DNA of 64,000 nucleotides from Curtobacterium aurantiacum (GTDB lineage: Bacteria; Actinomycetota; Actinomycetes; Actinomycetales; Microbacteriaceae), in NCBI RefSeq assembly GCF_018598555.1, contig NZ_JAHEWN010000007.1:110190-174189 (forward strand), given 5' to 3'. Position numbers and translations under genes: made by a program. Positions 18,275-27,614 of the stretch are shown here, in pieces (within the stretch, counting starts at the first letter, position 1; each line of letters begins with the position of its first letter). The notes beneath the pieces are model-generated. The model made no database searches, was not told the origin of the DNA, and worked only from the letters and a program-made list of their open reading frames with translations.

Positions 18275-18445
18275 TCACGGGAATGTGCGCGTCGCCCGCA
18301 GCAGCGCGGAGAGTGACCGCTGGAACGCTTTGGTCGCAGGGACATCGCCCGCGCCGTCGGACGTCGTCAGGTACATGTCGCCCATGCCCCCTGCCCCCGA
18401 GTTCGACGCGGAGTAGATCCTTCGGTAGATCCGCCGCCGAACAAG
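18275..18445 (-). pseudogene. Fragment of a small immunity-like gene (family B)
   Basis: The last 55 residues, RRRIYRRIYSASNSGAGGMG through DVPATKAFQRSLSALLRATR, match the intact product at 20783-21097 nearly position for position (RRRIYRTIYSAANTGAGGMS, DVPATKAF). Upstream of 18445 the frame continues but no longer resembles the relative, and another frame there encodes a hydrophobic stretch (SIVVFVVIPLLGLFG). It is therefore a 5'-truncated copy joined to foreign sequence. Confidence 0.68.
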
Positions 18446-18563
18446 CCCAGCAGAGGGATGACGACGAAGACCACGATCGAAGTCGCGATCCTGTCCTGCC
18501 GCACGCACCTTCACGGTGCGAATCGTTCACCCCCTGTGTCGCGCATCGTCACCGGCCGGAAAG

Positions 18564-19472
18564 TCACCCGGGCTCGCTGACGCCGTACACCTCCGGGGCC
18601 AGCGGCACCCACGGCGCATGCTCCCTGACCCAGAACGACGCACCACCGACGGTGAATGCGTACGGCCCGAGGGCACGGTCGTAGCGGCGGGCGAAAGCGT
18701 CTTGGTTCCCGAACGAGATCGTCTTCGAATAGGTCAGACGGCCACAATCAGACGTGTCGAACCCCACACCGGCGTAAGAAGCGCCGACGCCCTTCGCGGA
18801 CCGACTCGACAGTGTGACAGCTTCCGCAGACGTCACCGTGCATGTGACTCGCTCCCGATGCGCGCTGTCGTATGCGTCCATGACGAACAGGCCCGGGAAC
18901 ATGGCGAGCGTGAAGAGGTAGAAGGCGACGATGGTCAGCATCGATGTTGCGTTGCGGACTGGCTTCGGCTTCGTCCGGTGAGTGAGCTTGCTGAAGAATG
19001 CCTGGTGCTGGGCCCAAGGCTCGCCGCCGTGCCGATCGAGCCAGGCGTTTAGCACGTCGTAGTGGCGGTGGAACCGGTTCGATTCAAAGCCACGTCGTCC
19101 GCGAGCGGTTGCAGCGCTGATGACGTCGTTGCCCTTGCCTGACGCTCGAAAGTGGGCGAGTTCGCCAGGACGGATGGTTCTGGTGGGGCGGAGGTTGATG
19201 GTCGCCTCGAGTCGGTCGGGGAACACCTTGACGCGGGTGCGGATCGTGGTCACCGCCAGGAACAGTCCCAGCAGCCCGAAGAACATCAGGAGCGCGCTAC
19301 ACCAGACGCGGGTGAACCACGCGCCACCGAAGACATCGTCCGAGCACGCCAACCACGCTCCTGCGGCGACTACCCCAGTTGACAGCAGCGTCCACGCCAC
19401 TGGCACCATCCTGTTCCCGCGGACCAGCACCGGCTTGCCGTGAGAAGGTTCCAGCACGTGTTCCCCAGTCAT
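18564..19472 (-). CDS. Membrane-anchored immunity-like protein with PH-like domain (family A, copy 2)
   Basis: A 302-aa protein. Two spans lie near the N-terminus (VAWTLLSTGVVAAGAWLAC, LLMFFGLLGLFLAV), then a PH-like segment (RVKVFPDRLEATINLRPTRT), a third span (MLTIVAFYLFTLAMFPGLFV), and an outer domain with CTVTSAEAV, GFDTSDCGRL and YAFTVGGASFWVRE. The outer domain recurs at 20309 and, broken, at 17655. ATG 19472 is chosen because TACGGT has its first T 12 nt upstream (leaderless pattern). Repetition beside a toxin suggests immunity to a toxin acting at the membrane; this is inference. Confidence 0.65.
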   Translation of the reverse strand: MTGEHVLEPSHGKPVLVRGNRMVPVAWTLLSTGVVAAGAWLACSDDVFGGAWFTRVWCSALLMFFGLLGLFLAVTTIRTRVKVFPDRLEATINLRPTRTIRPGELAHFRASGKGNDVISAATARGRRGFESNRFHRHYDVLNAWLDRHGGEPWAQHQAFFSKLTHRTKPKPVRNATSMLTIVAFYLFTLAMFPGLFVMDAYDSAHRERVTCTVTSAEAVTLSSRSAKGVGASYAGVGFDTSDCGRLTYSKTISFGNQDAFARRYDRALGPYAFTVGGASFWVREHAPWVPLAPEVYGVSEPG

Positions 19473-19574
19473 CCTTCGACCGTATCGGGCGACGCCACCG
19501 TCGACGCAACGGCTTGCTGGACGCACTACCCATGCGCTCACTGGTGACTCCCTCGTGGAGTGCGCCACCGTCAA

Positions 19575-20240
19575 TCACTGCAGCGAAGGCCGAACAGTCA
19601 ACACCTCACCACCGCGCCAGGTTCCTGCGCCCTCATCAACCCTCTTCTTCGCGAGAAACGCTTCGACGATCTTCAACGCCGCTTCAATGTCCAGCGTGAG
19701 GCCTCGAGGCACGGGAGCAGAAATGTTTCCCATGGCGATCTCGACAACATCCGACGCATCAACCGGGCCACCGAGGGGAAGCTCCCACCGCTCTTCATCG
19801 GTTGCGTCCTCAGTCCTGAACACGATGATTTCCCGTGCGGCATCACCACAGATGTTGATCAGACGATCTCGGTCGATGACGATGACCAATGTTCGTTCAC
19901 GGCCGTCGAGGCCACGAACCTTCGCCTCCACTTGAGCCACAGTCGGGGAGTTCTGCACGTATCGCCGGCCGCGCACCCACCACTGCAGCGCAGGTCCCGA
20001 GGCTCGGTCACGACCAGGGAGTCCCCTATCGACGTACCGCCGGGCCAGTGCCCCGAGGGTCCAACCAGCGATGAGGCTCATGAACCAGGTCTGGATCGAC
20101 AGCTGCGCGCCGACGAGCAAGAACTTGGTTGCAAGGGGCCCTCCGAAGTACGCGACCGCAAGGCCAACCATTGCCCACCCCGAGCCGAGACGGCGCTGAA
20201 CACCGGGATCTTCGGCCCCGTTCGAGATCTTGTCACACAC
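19575..20240 (-). CDS. Imm1-like immunity domain fused to membrane spans
   Basis: A 221-aa protein. Residues ~20-65 form two hydrophobic spans (WAMVGLAVAYFGGPLATKFL, WFMSLIAGWTLGALA). The C-terminal ~115 residues resemble Imm1 immunity proteins: VAQVEAKVRGLDGRERTLVI, LINICGDAAREIIVF, ASDVVEIAMGNISAPVPRG and a closing helix (DIEAALKIVEAFLAKK). Imm1 proteins usually neutralise nucleic-acid deaminase toxins. The start is a GTG at 20240 behind GAGAGAGGGT. No deaminase toxin is visible in the window, so it would be an orphan immunity gene. Confidence 0.6.
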   Translation of the reverse strand: MCDKISNGAEDPGVQRRLGSGWAMVGLAVAYFGGPLATKFLLVGAQLSIQTWFMSLIAGWTLGALARRYVDRGLPGRDRASGPALQWWVRGRRYVQNSPTVAQVEAKVRGLDGRERTLVIVIDRDRLINICGDAAREIIVFRTEDATDEERWELPLGGPVDASDVVEIAMGNISAPVPRGLTLDIEAALKIVEAFLAKKRVDEGAGTWRGGEVLTVRPSLQ

Positions 20241-20261
20241 CCTCTCTCGCGATCAAAAATG

Positions 20262-20300
20262 AACCTGCTCAGCAGCACTCCTACAAAGCAGCCATTGGAT
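20262..20300 (-). repeat. Relic toxin/immunity junction sequence
   Basis: On the minus strand, from 20292, CAATGGCTGCTTTGTAGGAG and the following TGCTGCTGAGCAGGTTC closely match the junction of the intact toxin and its immunity gene near 21630 (CAATGGCCGCTTTCCTAGGA, then GTGCTGTTGAGTAAGTT), with a one-base deletion. In the intact locus this segment encodes the toxin's final residues and the immunity start. Here neither gene is present. Confidence 0.6.
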
Positions 20301-20308
20301 GCTGCAAC

Positions 20309-20740
20309 TCATCGCTCATACTCAAAGGCTGTCGGATACCGATTTATCACCTGGAGCGCACCTCGGAACCACCAGGAAGATGCGCCTACCGAGAACTGGA
20401 ACGTCCCACCTCCGGACAAATCCCGCGCAACGCGCTCCTGTGAGGACTTTCTCACCCCCTGCAGGATGAGGACGCCGCAGTCTCGTGTCTCTACCTTCAC
20501 GTAGGAGAATGGTGCGCCCAAGCCAGTACGACTCACCGTGGACCCGACGTGGACCTCTGCCCTGGAGACGCTGCAGGACATGGTTCCCTGGTGCGTTTCG
20601 TCGTACGCGCTCATCCAATATGGCCAAACCAGCAGCACTACTAGCGAGGCCACGACGCCGAAAGCCCAGACGCCCAGGATGATCCACGCCCTTCGATTCC
20701 CCTTCTTCGGGGGCTCCGGCGCGGCGGCTAGCTCGCTCAA
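20309..20740 (-). CDS. Membrane-anchored immunity-like protein (family A, copy 1)
   Basis: A 143-aa protein with one span (WIILGVWAFGVVASLVVLLV, about residues 19-38) and an outer domain (CSVSRAEVHVGST, VETRDCGVLILQGV, FQFSVGASSWWF) homologous to the ends of the 18564 and 17655 products. The start used is TTG at 20740, about 8 nt after AAGAGG. Base composition is clearly lower in GC than the housekeeping flanks. Topology places the conserved domain outside the cell, where incoming toxin would be met. No function is proven. Confidence 0.62.
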   Translation of the reverse strand: MSELAAAPEPPKKGNRRAWIILGVWAFGVVASLVVLLVWPYWMSAYDETHQGTMSCSVSRAEVHVGSTVSRTGLGAPFSYVKVETRDCGVLILQGVRKSSQERVARDLSGGGTFQFSVGASSWWFRGALQVINRYPTAFEYER

Positions 20741-20782
20741 TCAGTACACCTCTTATCATGGAGCGACGTCTGGCCGAGACCA

Positions 20783-21097
20783 TCACGGGAACGTACGAGT
20801 TTCCTTCAGCAGCGCGTGGAGACAGGCTTCAAAAGCCTTGGTCGCAGGCACATCGCCGGTCCCGTCTGGTTTGGTCACGTAGAGATCGCTCATCCCTCCT
20901 GCTCCCGTATTCGCCGCTGAATAGATCGTGCGATAGATACGCCTCCGCCCAAGCATGGTCTCTTCCGCACTCAATGCGTCGGCATGCTGCAGGTAGAAGG
21001 ATTGCGCTGAATGCATATCCATGCGCCCTAAGAATGCGGCCATTTGTCGACTTAGAGTCACTACCCTATCGCGACGATCACTTCTTCTTGACATCAT
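20783..21097 (-). CDS. Small immunity-like protein (family B, intact copy)
   Basis: A 104-aa soluble protein: AQSFYLQHADALSAEETMLG, RRRIYRTIYSAANTGAGGMS, DLYVTKPDG, then ATKAFEACLHALLKETRTF. The GGM-DLY element followed by a C-terminal helix recalls DUF6966-type proteins encoded next to polymorphic toxins; this match is from memory. Start choice is uncertain: ATG 21097 follows GAAGG, but residues 1-24 overlap a region resembling a toxin end (frame reading DKWPHS then stop), so the true start may be ATG 21022. It lies directly downstream of the orphan toxin tip at 21129. Confidence 0.6.
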   Translation of the reverse strand: MMSRRSDRRDRVVTLSRQMAAFLGRMDMHSAQSFYLQHADALSAEETMLGRRRIYRTIYSAANTGAGGMSDLYVTKPDGTGDVPATKAFEACLHALLKETRTFP

Positions 21098-21128
21098 CCA
21101 TCCTTCTACGGAGCCAAGGGCCAGTTCT

Positions 21129-21299
21129 TCATAACATCGGCATGGACCATCCGTCTGGAACGTATGTCTGATTTCCCCCGCCGCGGTACACAGAACCGTT
21201 CAAATCACGCTGAGGTGCTGCGAATCCTCGATACGCAGGCATCTTCTGGTCGAAGCGCGCCGTGAACCCCGAATACAGCCTTGTACTTCTCGTCTTTTT
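21129..21299 (-). pseudogene. Orphan C-terminal toxin tip, second allele
   Basis: The frame reads RLYSGFTARFDQKMPAYRGF, then AAPQRDLNGSVYRGGGNQTY and VPDGWSMPML before TGA at 21129-21131. It aligns with the end of the intact RHS toxin ([40 protein letters not shown]). An in-frame stop directly upstream of 21299 cuts off the rest, and there is no start. It is a displaced tip of a diverged toxin allele, followed by its presumed immunity gene at 20783. Just past the stop, another frame reads KNWPLAP and stop, like the intact NQWPLS end, so a frameshift near the end is likely. Confidence 0.75.
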
Positions 21300-21308
21300 T
21301 CATTCACT

Positions 21309-21608
21309 TCAGAGTCGCAGCCTCCGTCGGATCGCTGCCTCGGATCTGATCCTGACCACTAGATGACGAAACAATCGGGATCGCTCGACATCTGGGGAAC
21401 CATCGTCACAAATGATATAGCGATCGGCGAGCGTACCCGACCCCTCGCGAAGCATTCCTTCGACGTCCGCCAGTGCCCTGACTCTTCGGGCCTTGTCTCC
21501 GCTGCGGATGGCGATCACATCCTGCTGGAACGCCCTGGCATAGCCCACCTCTTGCATGCTAAGAAGCAGGGGGACGAGCTGCTCAATTCTTTCAATCAAC
21601 TTACTCAA
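21309..21608 (-). CDS. Putative cognate immunity protein of the RHS toxin
   Basis: A 99-aa soluble protein immediately downstream of the toxin: SKLIERIEQLVPLLLSMQEV, ALADVEGMLREGSGTLADRY, IICDDGSP, RHLVVRIRSEAAIRRRL. The helical opening and position suggest an immunity protein, possibly DUF6966-like; no cysteine or membrane segment is present. TTG 21608 is preferred because TAGGAG lies 5 nt upstream and overlaps the toxin stop; GTG 21614 is an alternative. Its end is 9 nt from the orphan toxin tip, consistent with insertion of toxin-plus-immunity upstream of an older cassette. Confidence 0.6.
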   Translation of the reverse strand: MSKLIERIEQLVPLLLSMQEVGYARAFQQDVIAIRSGDKARRVRALADVEGMLREGSGTLADRYIICDDGSPDVERSRLFRHLVVRIRSEAAIRRRLRL

Positions 21609-21616
21609 CAGCACTC

Positions 21617-24600
21617 CTAGGAAAGCGGCCATTGGTTCACGATGGTGCCGTGATCAAAAGAATTGGGGATGTAGATTTGCTCCGTGCCACCGGGGTAGAC
21701 AGTACCGTCCAGCGCTCGCTGCGGTGCGACGGTACCCCGGTACATCGGTGTCCCCTCACCAAACCGAGCCGAGTAACCGGCATGGATCGGGCTCGTGGAC
21801 TCGACGACGCCGTTCTTGTGCCACTCCGGAAGAATGGCCTTGTCAGCCCGGACCTGCGCGACACTGGTCGGGGCGTCGTGCGACCAGAACCCGCCGAAGT
21901 CCTTCCGAACTCCGACGTCTCCGGCTCTGTGCAGCACGTCGTCCGCCTGCGCGTAGCTCGACCTGTAGATGCCGTGCTTGAACGTGGACATCGTCTTCAC
22001 ATCGAGCCATTGCGGCTTGACCGATGTCAGACCTGACGTGGCCGCTCCGACCGCTGCATTGGTGCCGACCGCCTGGAACCATCCTCCGACGGTGTGCGGA
22101 CCAGGGCCCTGAGCATAATCGAAGCCACCGGTCACAGCGCCCTCCACGCCACCTCCCCCGGAACCCACAAGGGCGCGAGTGCCGAGCCTGGAAGCCACGC
22201 CGGTGCCCGCCCGTGCCGCCATCGATGTTGCAACTTTGGAAACGATGGCGCCACTTCCTGCCCCGAAAGCGCCCGTCGCCGTGCCGACGAGCGCGTCTCG
22301 TCCGACGGTGCCCCAGTCCACCTTCCCGGTGCTCGCCTTCTGCGAGGCGATGGAGACGCCGCCGCTGGTGAGACCTCCCGCGAGCGCCAACAACGCCAGG
22401 CCGGCCGGCCCGCCGACGCCGGTGAACATGAGGGCGATGCCGCCGACGATCGCCGCCCCCGCGACGATGTACTCCCAGTTGTCCTTTGTCCAGTTCACTG
22501 CCGACGAGATGAACCCCTGGTTCGCGTCCCGGTACGCCTGCATGTCGGCATCGGTCGCCGGCCGCAACCCCAGGGGGTCGACAGCCTGCAACGGGTCGTT
22601 GCCCGCGTACGAGTACGGGTTCCCCGACCACGCTGCACCCAGGATCGGAGCCAGCGGATCAACCGACAGGAAGCCGCGCGCCGCAGGGTCGTACACGCGG
22701 GCCCCGAGCCACTCCAGCCCCGCGACGGACACCCCGCCCGAGCCGGTCAGGGACACCCCCGCGGGCAGTCCGACGTCGGTGACGGCAGCGAGCGCAGCCC
22801 ACGGATCCGCAGCATCGGTCGCGCGTGCACTGCGCCAAGCGGGCTCGGTGACGGCATCGCCGATCGCGGTGACACCGCCCGGCAGGTCGAGCACCGACGT
22901 GTCGGCGATGCTGATGAGTGACGGCACGACCGCGGCGGAGTCCCACCACGCGGCGACCCCACCCACCTCGGCGAGCTCACCGAGCGCGTCGACCCAGACG
23001 TCGAGCCGACCGGTCTCGGCGTACGAGGCGTCGCGGTCGACGACGGCAGCGAGGTACCCCAGGTCGGACCACGCGTACTCGGTGGTCGACCCGTCGGTGG
23101 CGGTCCGCCGGATGCGTCGGCCGAGACCGTCGTGGACGTACTCCGTCCGGCCGGCCTCGGTGGTCGTCGCGACCAGCTGCCCGGCAGCGTCGTACTCGTG
23201 GCGCGTCTCGACACCGCCGACGGTCTCGGCAACGAGTCGCCCACCGTCGTCGTAGGCCCACGTCGAGCCCCCGGCGCGCACGAGCTGCCCGGCGGCGTCG
23301 TACTCGTACGACACCGCTCCGGACGGCCCGTCGATCGCGGTGATCCGCGCGTCGGCATCGCGCTCGATCCGCGTGCTGGTTGCACCGTCGAGCGTGGTCG
23401 AGGTGTGTGCGACGAGGGCGCCTCCCTCGTACGACCACGACTGCACCAGGTCGCCGGTGGCTGCCTGGACGATACGGCCCGAGGCGTCGTGGGAGAACGT
23501 GCCGGCAGCGGTGCCGTCACGGTCCACCCCGACGACGCGGCCGACGGCGTCGCGACGGTAGGTGGTGCGGGTGCCGTTCGGGTCGACCCGAGCCGTGCGG
23601 TTGCCGTCGGCGTCGTACTCCCACGCGACGGACTGGTCGCCTCGGGCGCGACGGACAAGAAGGCCGCGGCGGTCGTGCTGGAGCTCGTGTTCGATCGTCC
23701 GGCCTGCACCACGGGTGTGGTCCGACACGACGACGGTGCGGTGGACGGCGTCGCGGGTGATCTCCGACTGCACGGCACCGTCGACGAGCACGGCCCGCTG
23801 GCGGCCGGCTGCGTCGTACGTCCACTCGGTGGCGCGGCCGTCGGGATCCGTCTGCCGGATCTGGCGCCCGGCGGGATCGTAGGCAGCAGTGGTGGTGCGG
23901 CCGAGCGGGTCGGTGACGGCGACCACGCGGTCGGCGTCGTCGTACTCGCGTCGAGTGGTGCCGCCGGCAGGGTCGGTGATCGTCACCAGGCGCCCGCGCT
24001 CGTCGTACTCGAACGAGGTGACCCCGTCGAGACCGTTGACGACCTGGATCAGCTGCCCCGCGGCGTCGTAGCGGAACCGACGACGGCCGAAGCGTGCGTC
24101 GTGGCTGGAGACGAGCCTCCCGGCCTGGTCGTAGCGGAACCGCGCGGTGCCAGAACCCGGAGTCGTCTGCGTGACCACGCGCCCGACGGCGTCGTACGTG
24201 ATCTCCTCGACCTCGCCGGTGGGCAGGGTCCGGGCCACGACACGGGAGTCCGCGTCGTAGGTGAGCGTCGTCCGCGCCCCCGCGGCGTCGGTGGCTGCGG
24301 CGGGACGCCCGCAGGCGTCGTACTCGTACGTCGAGCGCGCGCCCGAGGGGGCGACCAACGCGACGACGCGACCGGCGAGGTCGCGCTCGAGTCGGGTCAG
24401 CCCGCCTTCGCCGTCGACGAGTTCGACGGGGCGGCCGGCGGCGTCGTAGGTGATGAGTTCGGAACCGGTCTCGTCAGACGTGGACTCGACGGGTCGGCCG
24501 TACTCGTCGAACCGGACGGTCGCGGTGTCGAAGGCGTCGCGCAGCGTCGCGACGCCGGTCGCGACGTCGTCCGAGAACTCCTGGCGGACGCCCGTCGGGT

Positions 24601-27079
24601 CGACGGTCGCCGTCAGCTCGCCGACGACGTCGTACTCGCGACGCCAGGTCGCGCCGGCGGGGTCGGTGACGGCCTGGAGGCGCGACAAGGCGTCGTGCGC
24701 GAACGTCCAGACCGCGCCGCCCGGCAACGCGAGCGCCGCCAGGTTCCCTTGGTCGTCGAAGGTCCGTGAGACGCGGCGACCCAGTGGGTCGGTCGTGGTC
24801 GCGAGTTCGCCGTTCGGGGCGTACTCGAGCGTCGTCCGTGCTCCGAGCGGGTCCGTGATCGCAGCGATCCGCGCTCCGGCGGCGTACTCGAAACGCCAGA
24901 CCGCTCCGTCGGCGTCACGTCGTTCGACGAGGAGCCCGGCGGCGTCGTAGCGGTACTCGCTCCGTGCGCCGGAGGGGCTGATCGCGGCGGCCGGGTGACC
25001 GGCGGCGTCGCGCTCGATCCGAGCGGTGTCGCCGACGGCGTTGGTGGTCGAGACGAGCTCACCGAACGCGTCGTAGGAAAGCGTCAGGACCACGCCGGTC
25101 GGGTCGACGACGTGGGTGAGGGAGCCGTCCTGCCAGGTCAGCTCCGTCCGACCGCCGACCGGGTCGACGATGACCGACGGGTCACGGTCGTCGCCCACGT
25201 ACTCGTAGCTCACGACGGCACCGGCCTCGGTGACGACCGTCGTCACGCGGTCCTGGTCGTCGTACCCGTAGGTCAGGTCGCCGCCGGACGGCGTGACGGT
25301 CCGGGTCTTCCGGCCGCGGTCGTCGTACGCGTGGACGGTCACCGACCCGTCGCGCTCGGTCGCCGACACCAGGTTGCCGTGCCGGTCGTAGCTCATCGAC
25401 TGGCGTCGGTCGTCGGAGTCGATGATCCCGACGAGACGCCCCTTGGCATCGGCGATGTAGGAGTTCGACCGCGAGCCGTCGTGGTCGGACACCACCGTGA
25501 CGCGGCCGGGCAGGTACGCGAAGCGCACCGTGCGGCCGTGCGGGCTGATCTGTTCGACCACGCGACGTTGCGCGTCGTAGGTGTTGTCGACCTCGACGAC
25601 ACCGGCCGCACTCGTGACCGTCGTGATGAGGTCGTCGTCGTTCCAGCCGTAGGTCCGGGTGCCGACGGCATCGGTGACCGAGACGAGTCGGCCGCGATCG
25701 TCGTACCCGTACTCGACCCGGCGACCGTCAGAGGCTCGGAGCACCGCCACTCGACCGTCGACGTGGTCGACGTCGATCGAGCGACCACGCTCGTGCACCA
25801 GGCGCACGACGACGTCGTCGGCGTCCCGCTCGACGCGGACCGCCGTGCCGGCCCCACCGCGCTGTCCGAGCCACAGCCCGGACGGCGAGAAGTCGATGCG
25901 CTCGCCCTGGTTGTCGCGGACGACGAGCCGGTCGCCCTCGGCCGCGAGCCAGCGGTTCTCGTCGACGCCGCGGGCCCAGCCGTCGCCGTCGCGCGGGAAG
26001 CGGACCTGACGACCGTCGGCGCCGACGAACGACGCGCCCTCGTCGTCGAGGAGCAGGCGGGTCTCGAGGATCGACGCCCATCCCGGTCCGAAGACCCCGA
26101 CGTGCTGGTCGAGGGAGTTGTACATCCGGGTCACCTGCAGCGCCGCAGATGCCCCGGTGAACGCCAGGTCGAGCTCCGGCTCGAGGAAGTTGCCCGTCGT
26201 GGTGTTCACCGGGTCCATCGAGAAGCCGGTGGTGGGCTGGGCGCCGTAGGCCGATGGCGGCTCGAACTGCAGGTCGGTGCGGGTCTGCGAGACACCAGCC
26301 GCGGCGAGCGCGGCTGCGAGCCCGGAGTCCGCGACGGTCGAGACCTCGCCCTCGCCGCCGGCGGCCGTGAACGCGTCGGCGACGGTGTTGGCCCAGGTGA
26401 CGTCCTGGTCGTTCGCCGCGATCCACTGCTCGAACGCCGTCACGACGCTGCCGGCGTCGATGTGCGCCCACGAGCACTTCGCGGCGAAGTCGGCGAGCTT
26501 GCCGCGGAGCGCCCCGGGCTTGCCGTCGAGGGCGCGGTTCAGCGCCGAGGAACCGGTCGCGAACGAGCGGAGGTCAGCGGGCCGGGCGGACGACGTGCCG
26601 CCTCCGCCCCCACCGCCTGCTCCGGGGTTCGGGGTGTCACGGGGCTTCGTCGTGACCGCCGGCGGGTCGAACTTCGGCGCCGGTTCGTTCTCGACGGTCG
26701 GCATCGGGTCGTAGTGGACCGTGTCGTTGAGGAAGTCCTGGAAGCCGTTGCGGCCGTCCTCACGCTCCTGCCACTCGCGGGCGGTCTTGCGTCGCGCACG
26801 TTCGTCAGCGGCGGCGGCCTTCATGGTGTCGATCCACCCGGCGATGGTCTCGAGGGCGTCGACGATGTTGGTGGCGTCGCTCGATGCCGTCCCCGCGTTC
26901 TGCGTGAAGAGCTGCGAGAAGTGCCCGCGGAACTCCTGGGAGGCGGTCGTCACGTACGACTGCCTCGACGCCTTCTGTCCGCTGATCGCGTCAGCCGACG
27001 CGGTCAGCGAGCTCTTGAGCGCATCCGCGGTGGCATCGTCGAACTCGATCGGATCCGTGTTGGCGTGGATCTTCGCCAT
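21617..27079 (-). CDS. RHS polymorphic toxin with WXG100-like N-terminus
   Basis: 1820 aa. Residues 1-100 form a helical hairpin with FRGHF in the WXG turn position, marking a type VII substrate. A Gly7 linker and helical domain precede the DUF6531 motif [19 protein letters not shown] (about 285) and roughly three dozen YD repeats (YDxxGR). The RHS core closes with [20 protein letters not shown] and the DPLGL site (about 1500). Then come a hydrophobic Gly/Ala region ([15 protein letters not shown]) and a ~170-aa tip ([44 protein letters not shown]) of unassigned activity, possibly an NAD-using ART/TNT-like fold. Start ATG follows GGGGGGACG. GC falls toward the tip. Confidence 0.9.
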   Translation of the reverse strand: MAKIHANTDPIEFDDATADALKSSLTASADAISGQKASRQSYVTTASQEFRGHFSQLFTQNAGTASSDATNIVDALETIAGWIDTMKAAAADERARRKTAREWQEREDGRNGFQDFLNDTVHYDPMPTVENEPAPKFDPPAVTTKPRDTPNPGAGGGGGGGTSSARPADLRSFATGSSALNRALDGKPGALRGKLADFAAKCSWAHIDAGSVVTAFEQWIAANDQDVTWANTVADAFTAAGGEGEVSTVADSGLAAALAAAGVSQTRTDLQFEPPSAYGAQPTTGFSMDPVNTTTGNFLEPELDLAFTGASAALQVTRMYNSLDQHVGVFGPGWASILETRLLLDDEGASFVGADGRQVRFPRDGDGWARGVDENRWLAAEGDRLVVRDNQGERIDFSPSGLWLGQRGGAGTAVRVERDADDVVVRLVHERGRSIDVDHVDGRVAVLRASDGRRVEYGYDDRGRLVSVTDAVGTRTYGWNDDDLITTVTSAAGVVEVDNTYDAQRRVVEQISPHGRTVRFAYLPGRVTVVSDHDGSRSNSYIADAKGRLVGIIDSDDRRQSMSYDRHGNLVSATERDGSVTVHAYDDRGRKTRTVTPSGGDLTYGYDDQDRVTTVVTEAGAVVSYEYVGDDRDPSVIVDPVGGRTELTWQDGSLTHVVDPTGVVLTLSYDAFGELVSTTNAVGDTARIERDAAGHPAAAISPSGARSEYRYDAAGLLVERRDADGAVWRFEYAAGARIAAITDPLGARTTLEYAPNGELATTTDPLGRRVSRTFDDQGNLAALALPGGAVWTFAHDALSRLQAVTDPAGATWRREYDVVGELTATVDPTGVRQEFSDDVATGVATLRDAFDTATVRFDEYGRPVESTSDETGSELITYDAAGRPVELVDGEGGLTRLERDLAGRVVALVAPSGARSTYEYDACGRPAAATDAAGARTTLTYDADSRVVARTLPTGEVEEITYDAVGRVVTQTTPGSGTARFRYDQAGRLVSSHDARFGRRRFRYDAAGQLIQVVNGLDGVTSFEYDERGRLVTITDPAGGTTRREYDDADRVVAVTDPLGRTTTAAYDPAGRQIRQTDPDGRATEWTYDAAGRQRAVLVDGAVQSEITRDAVHRTVVVSDHTRGAGRTIEHELQHDRRGLLVRRARGDQSVAWEYDADGNRTARVDPNGTRTTYRRDAVGRVVGVDRDGTAAGTFSHDASGRIVQAATGDLVQSWSYEGGALVAHTSTTLDGATSTRIERDADARITAIDGPSGAVSYEYDAAGQLVRAGGSTWAYDDGGRLVAETVGGVETRHEYDAAGQLVATTTEAGRTEYVHDGLGRRIRRTATDGSTTEYAWSDLGYLAAVVDRDASYAETGRLDVWVDALGELAEVGGVAAWWDSAAVVPSLISIADTSVLDLPGGVTAIGDAVTEPAWRSARATDAADPWAALAAVTDVGLPAGVSLTGSGGVSVAGLEWLGARVYDPAARGFLSVDPLAPILGAAWSGNPYSYAGNDPLQAVDPLGLRPATDADMQAYRDANQGFISSAVNWTKDNWEYIVAGAAIVGGIALMFTGVGGPAGLALLALAGGLTSGGVSIASQKASTGKVDWGTVGRDALVGTATGAFGAGSGAIVSKVATSMAARAGTGVASRLGTRALVGSGGGGVEGAVTGGFDYAQGPGPHTVGGWFQAVGTNAAVGAATSGLTSVKPQWLDVKTMSTFKHGIYRSSYAQADDVLHRAGDVGVRKDFGGFWSHDAPTSVAQVRADKAILPEWHKNGVVESTSPIHAGYSARFGEGTPMYRGTVAPQRALDGTVYPGGTEQIYIPNSFDHGTIVNQWPLS

Positions 27080-27196
27080 GGTCGTCCCCCCAGGGTCGGT
27101 GCTGGTCGTGCTGATCGTGCTGGTGAAGCGGCCCCACCGACCGCGAACGCCCGGACCGCCGCGAGTGCGACGGTCCGGGCGGGAACAGGCTGGTGC

Positions 27197-27478
27197 TTAC
27201 GCGCCGCCACCTGCGGTGAAGATGTCCTGCGAGATCTTGTCGAGCTGCGTGCGGAGCTGCTCGAGCTCGGTCTTCGCCTTGTCGAGGGCGGCCTTGGTCT
27301 CCGGCCAGGTCGACCCACGGAACGTCGCCGCGAGCGGGCCGTCCCAGACGTTCGAGTCGGAGAGGATCCGGCCCTGGGCGTCGAGCTGGGAGATCTGGTC
27401 GGTGAAACCACCGTTGACGATCGACTGGACCTGACGGATGGCGGTCTTGGCCTGCTCGGTCGAAAGGACACGCGACAT
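27197..27478 (-). CDS. WXG100 family protein
   Basis: A 93-aa helical protein with the WXG turn in [13 protein letters not shown] at its centre, flanked by two helices ([40 protein letters not shown]). Such proteins form antiparallel dimers and are exported by, or help export through, EccC/EssC ATPases. ATG 27478 is preceded by AAAGAGG. It lies 117 nt upstream of the RHS toxin on the same strand, so it is a likely secretion partner or chaperone for the WXG-like N-terminus of that toxin. Confidence 0.9.
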   Translation of the reverse strand: MSRVLSTEQAKTAIRQVQSIVNGGFTDQISQLDAQGRILSDSNVWDGPLAATFRGSTWPETKAALDKAKTELEQLRTQLDKISQDIFTAGGGA

Positions 27479-27614
27479 GATGAACCTCTTTCATTCGTAG
27501 CTGCACCCCCGCGCAGTGGAATCCCCCCGGAGGCTCTGACACGGCCCACCATACCCACAACCCTGGGCAGATGTCACCGTCGGTATTTCGTGACCGTTCC
27601 TCCACACCCCGACG

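Noticed and set aside
17600..22200. Prophage or insertion sequence
   Set aside because: No integrase, transposase, terminal inverted repeats or phage structural genes were seen; the mosaic fits toxin/immunity cassettes.
22900..25900. Periodic repeats that could look like a CRISPR or satellite array
   Set aside because: They are codons of YD repeats (GTCGTACTCGTA-like strings), irregularly spaced and coding.
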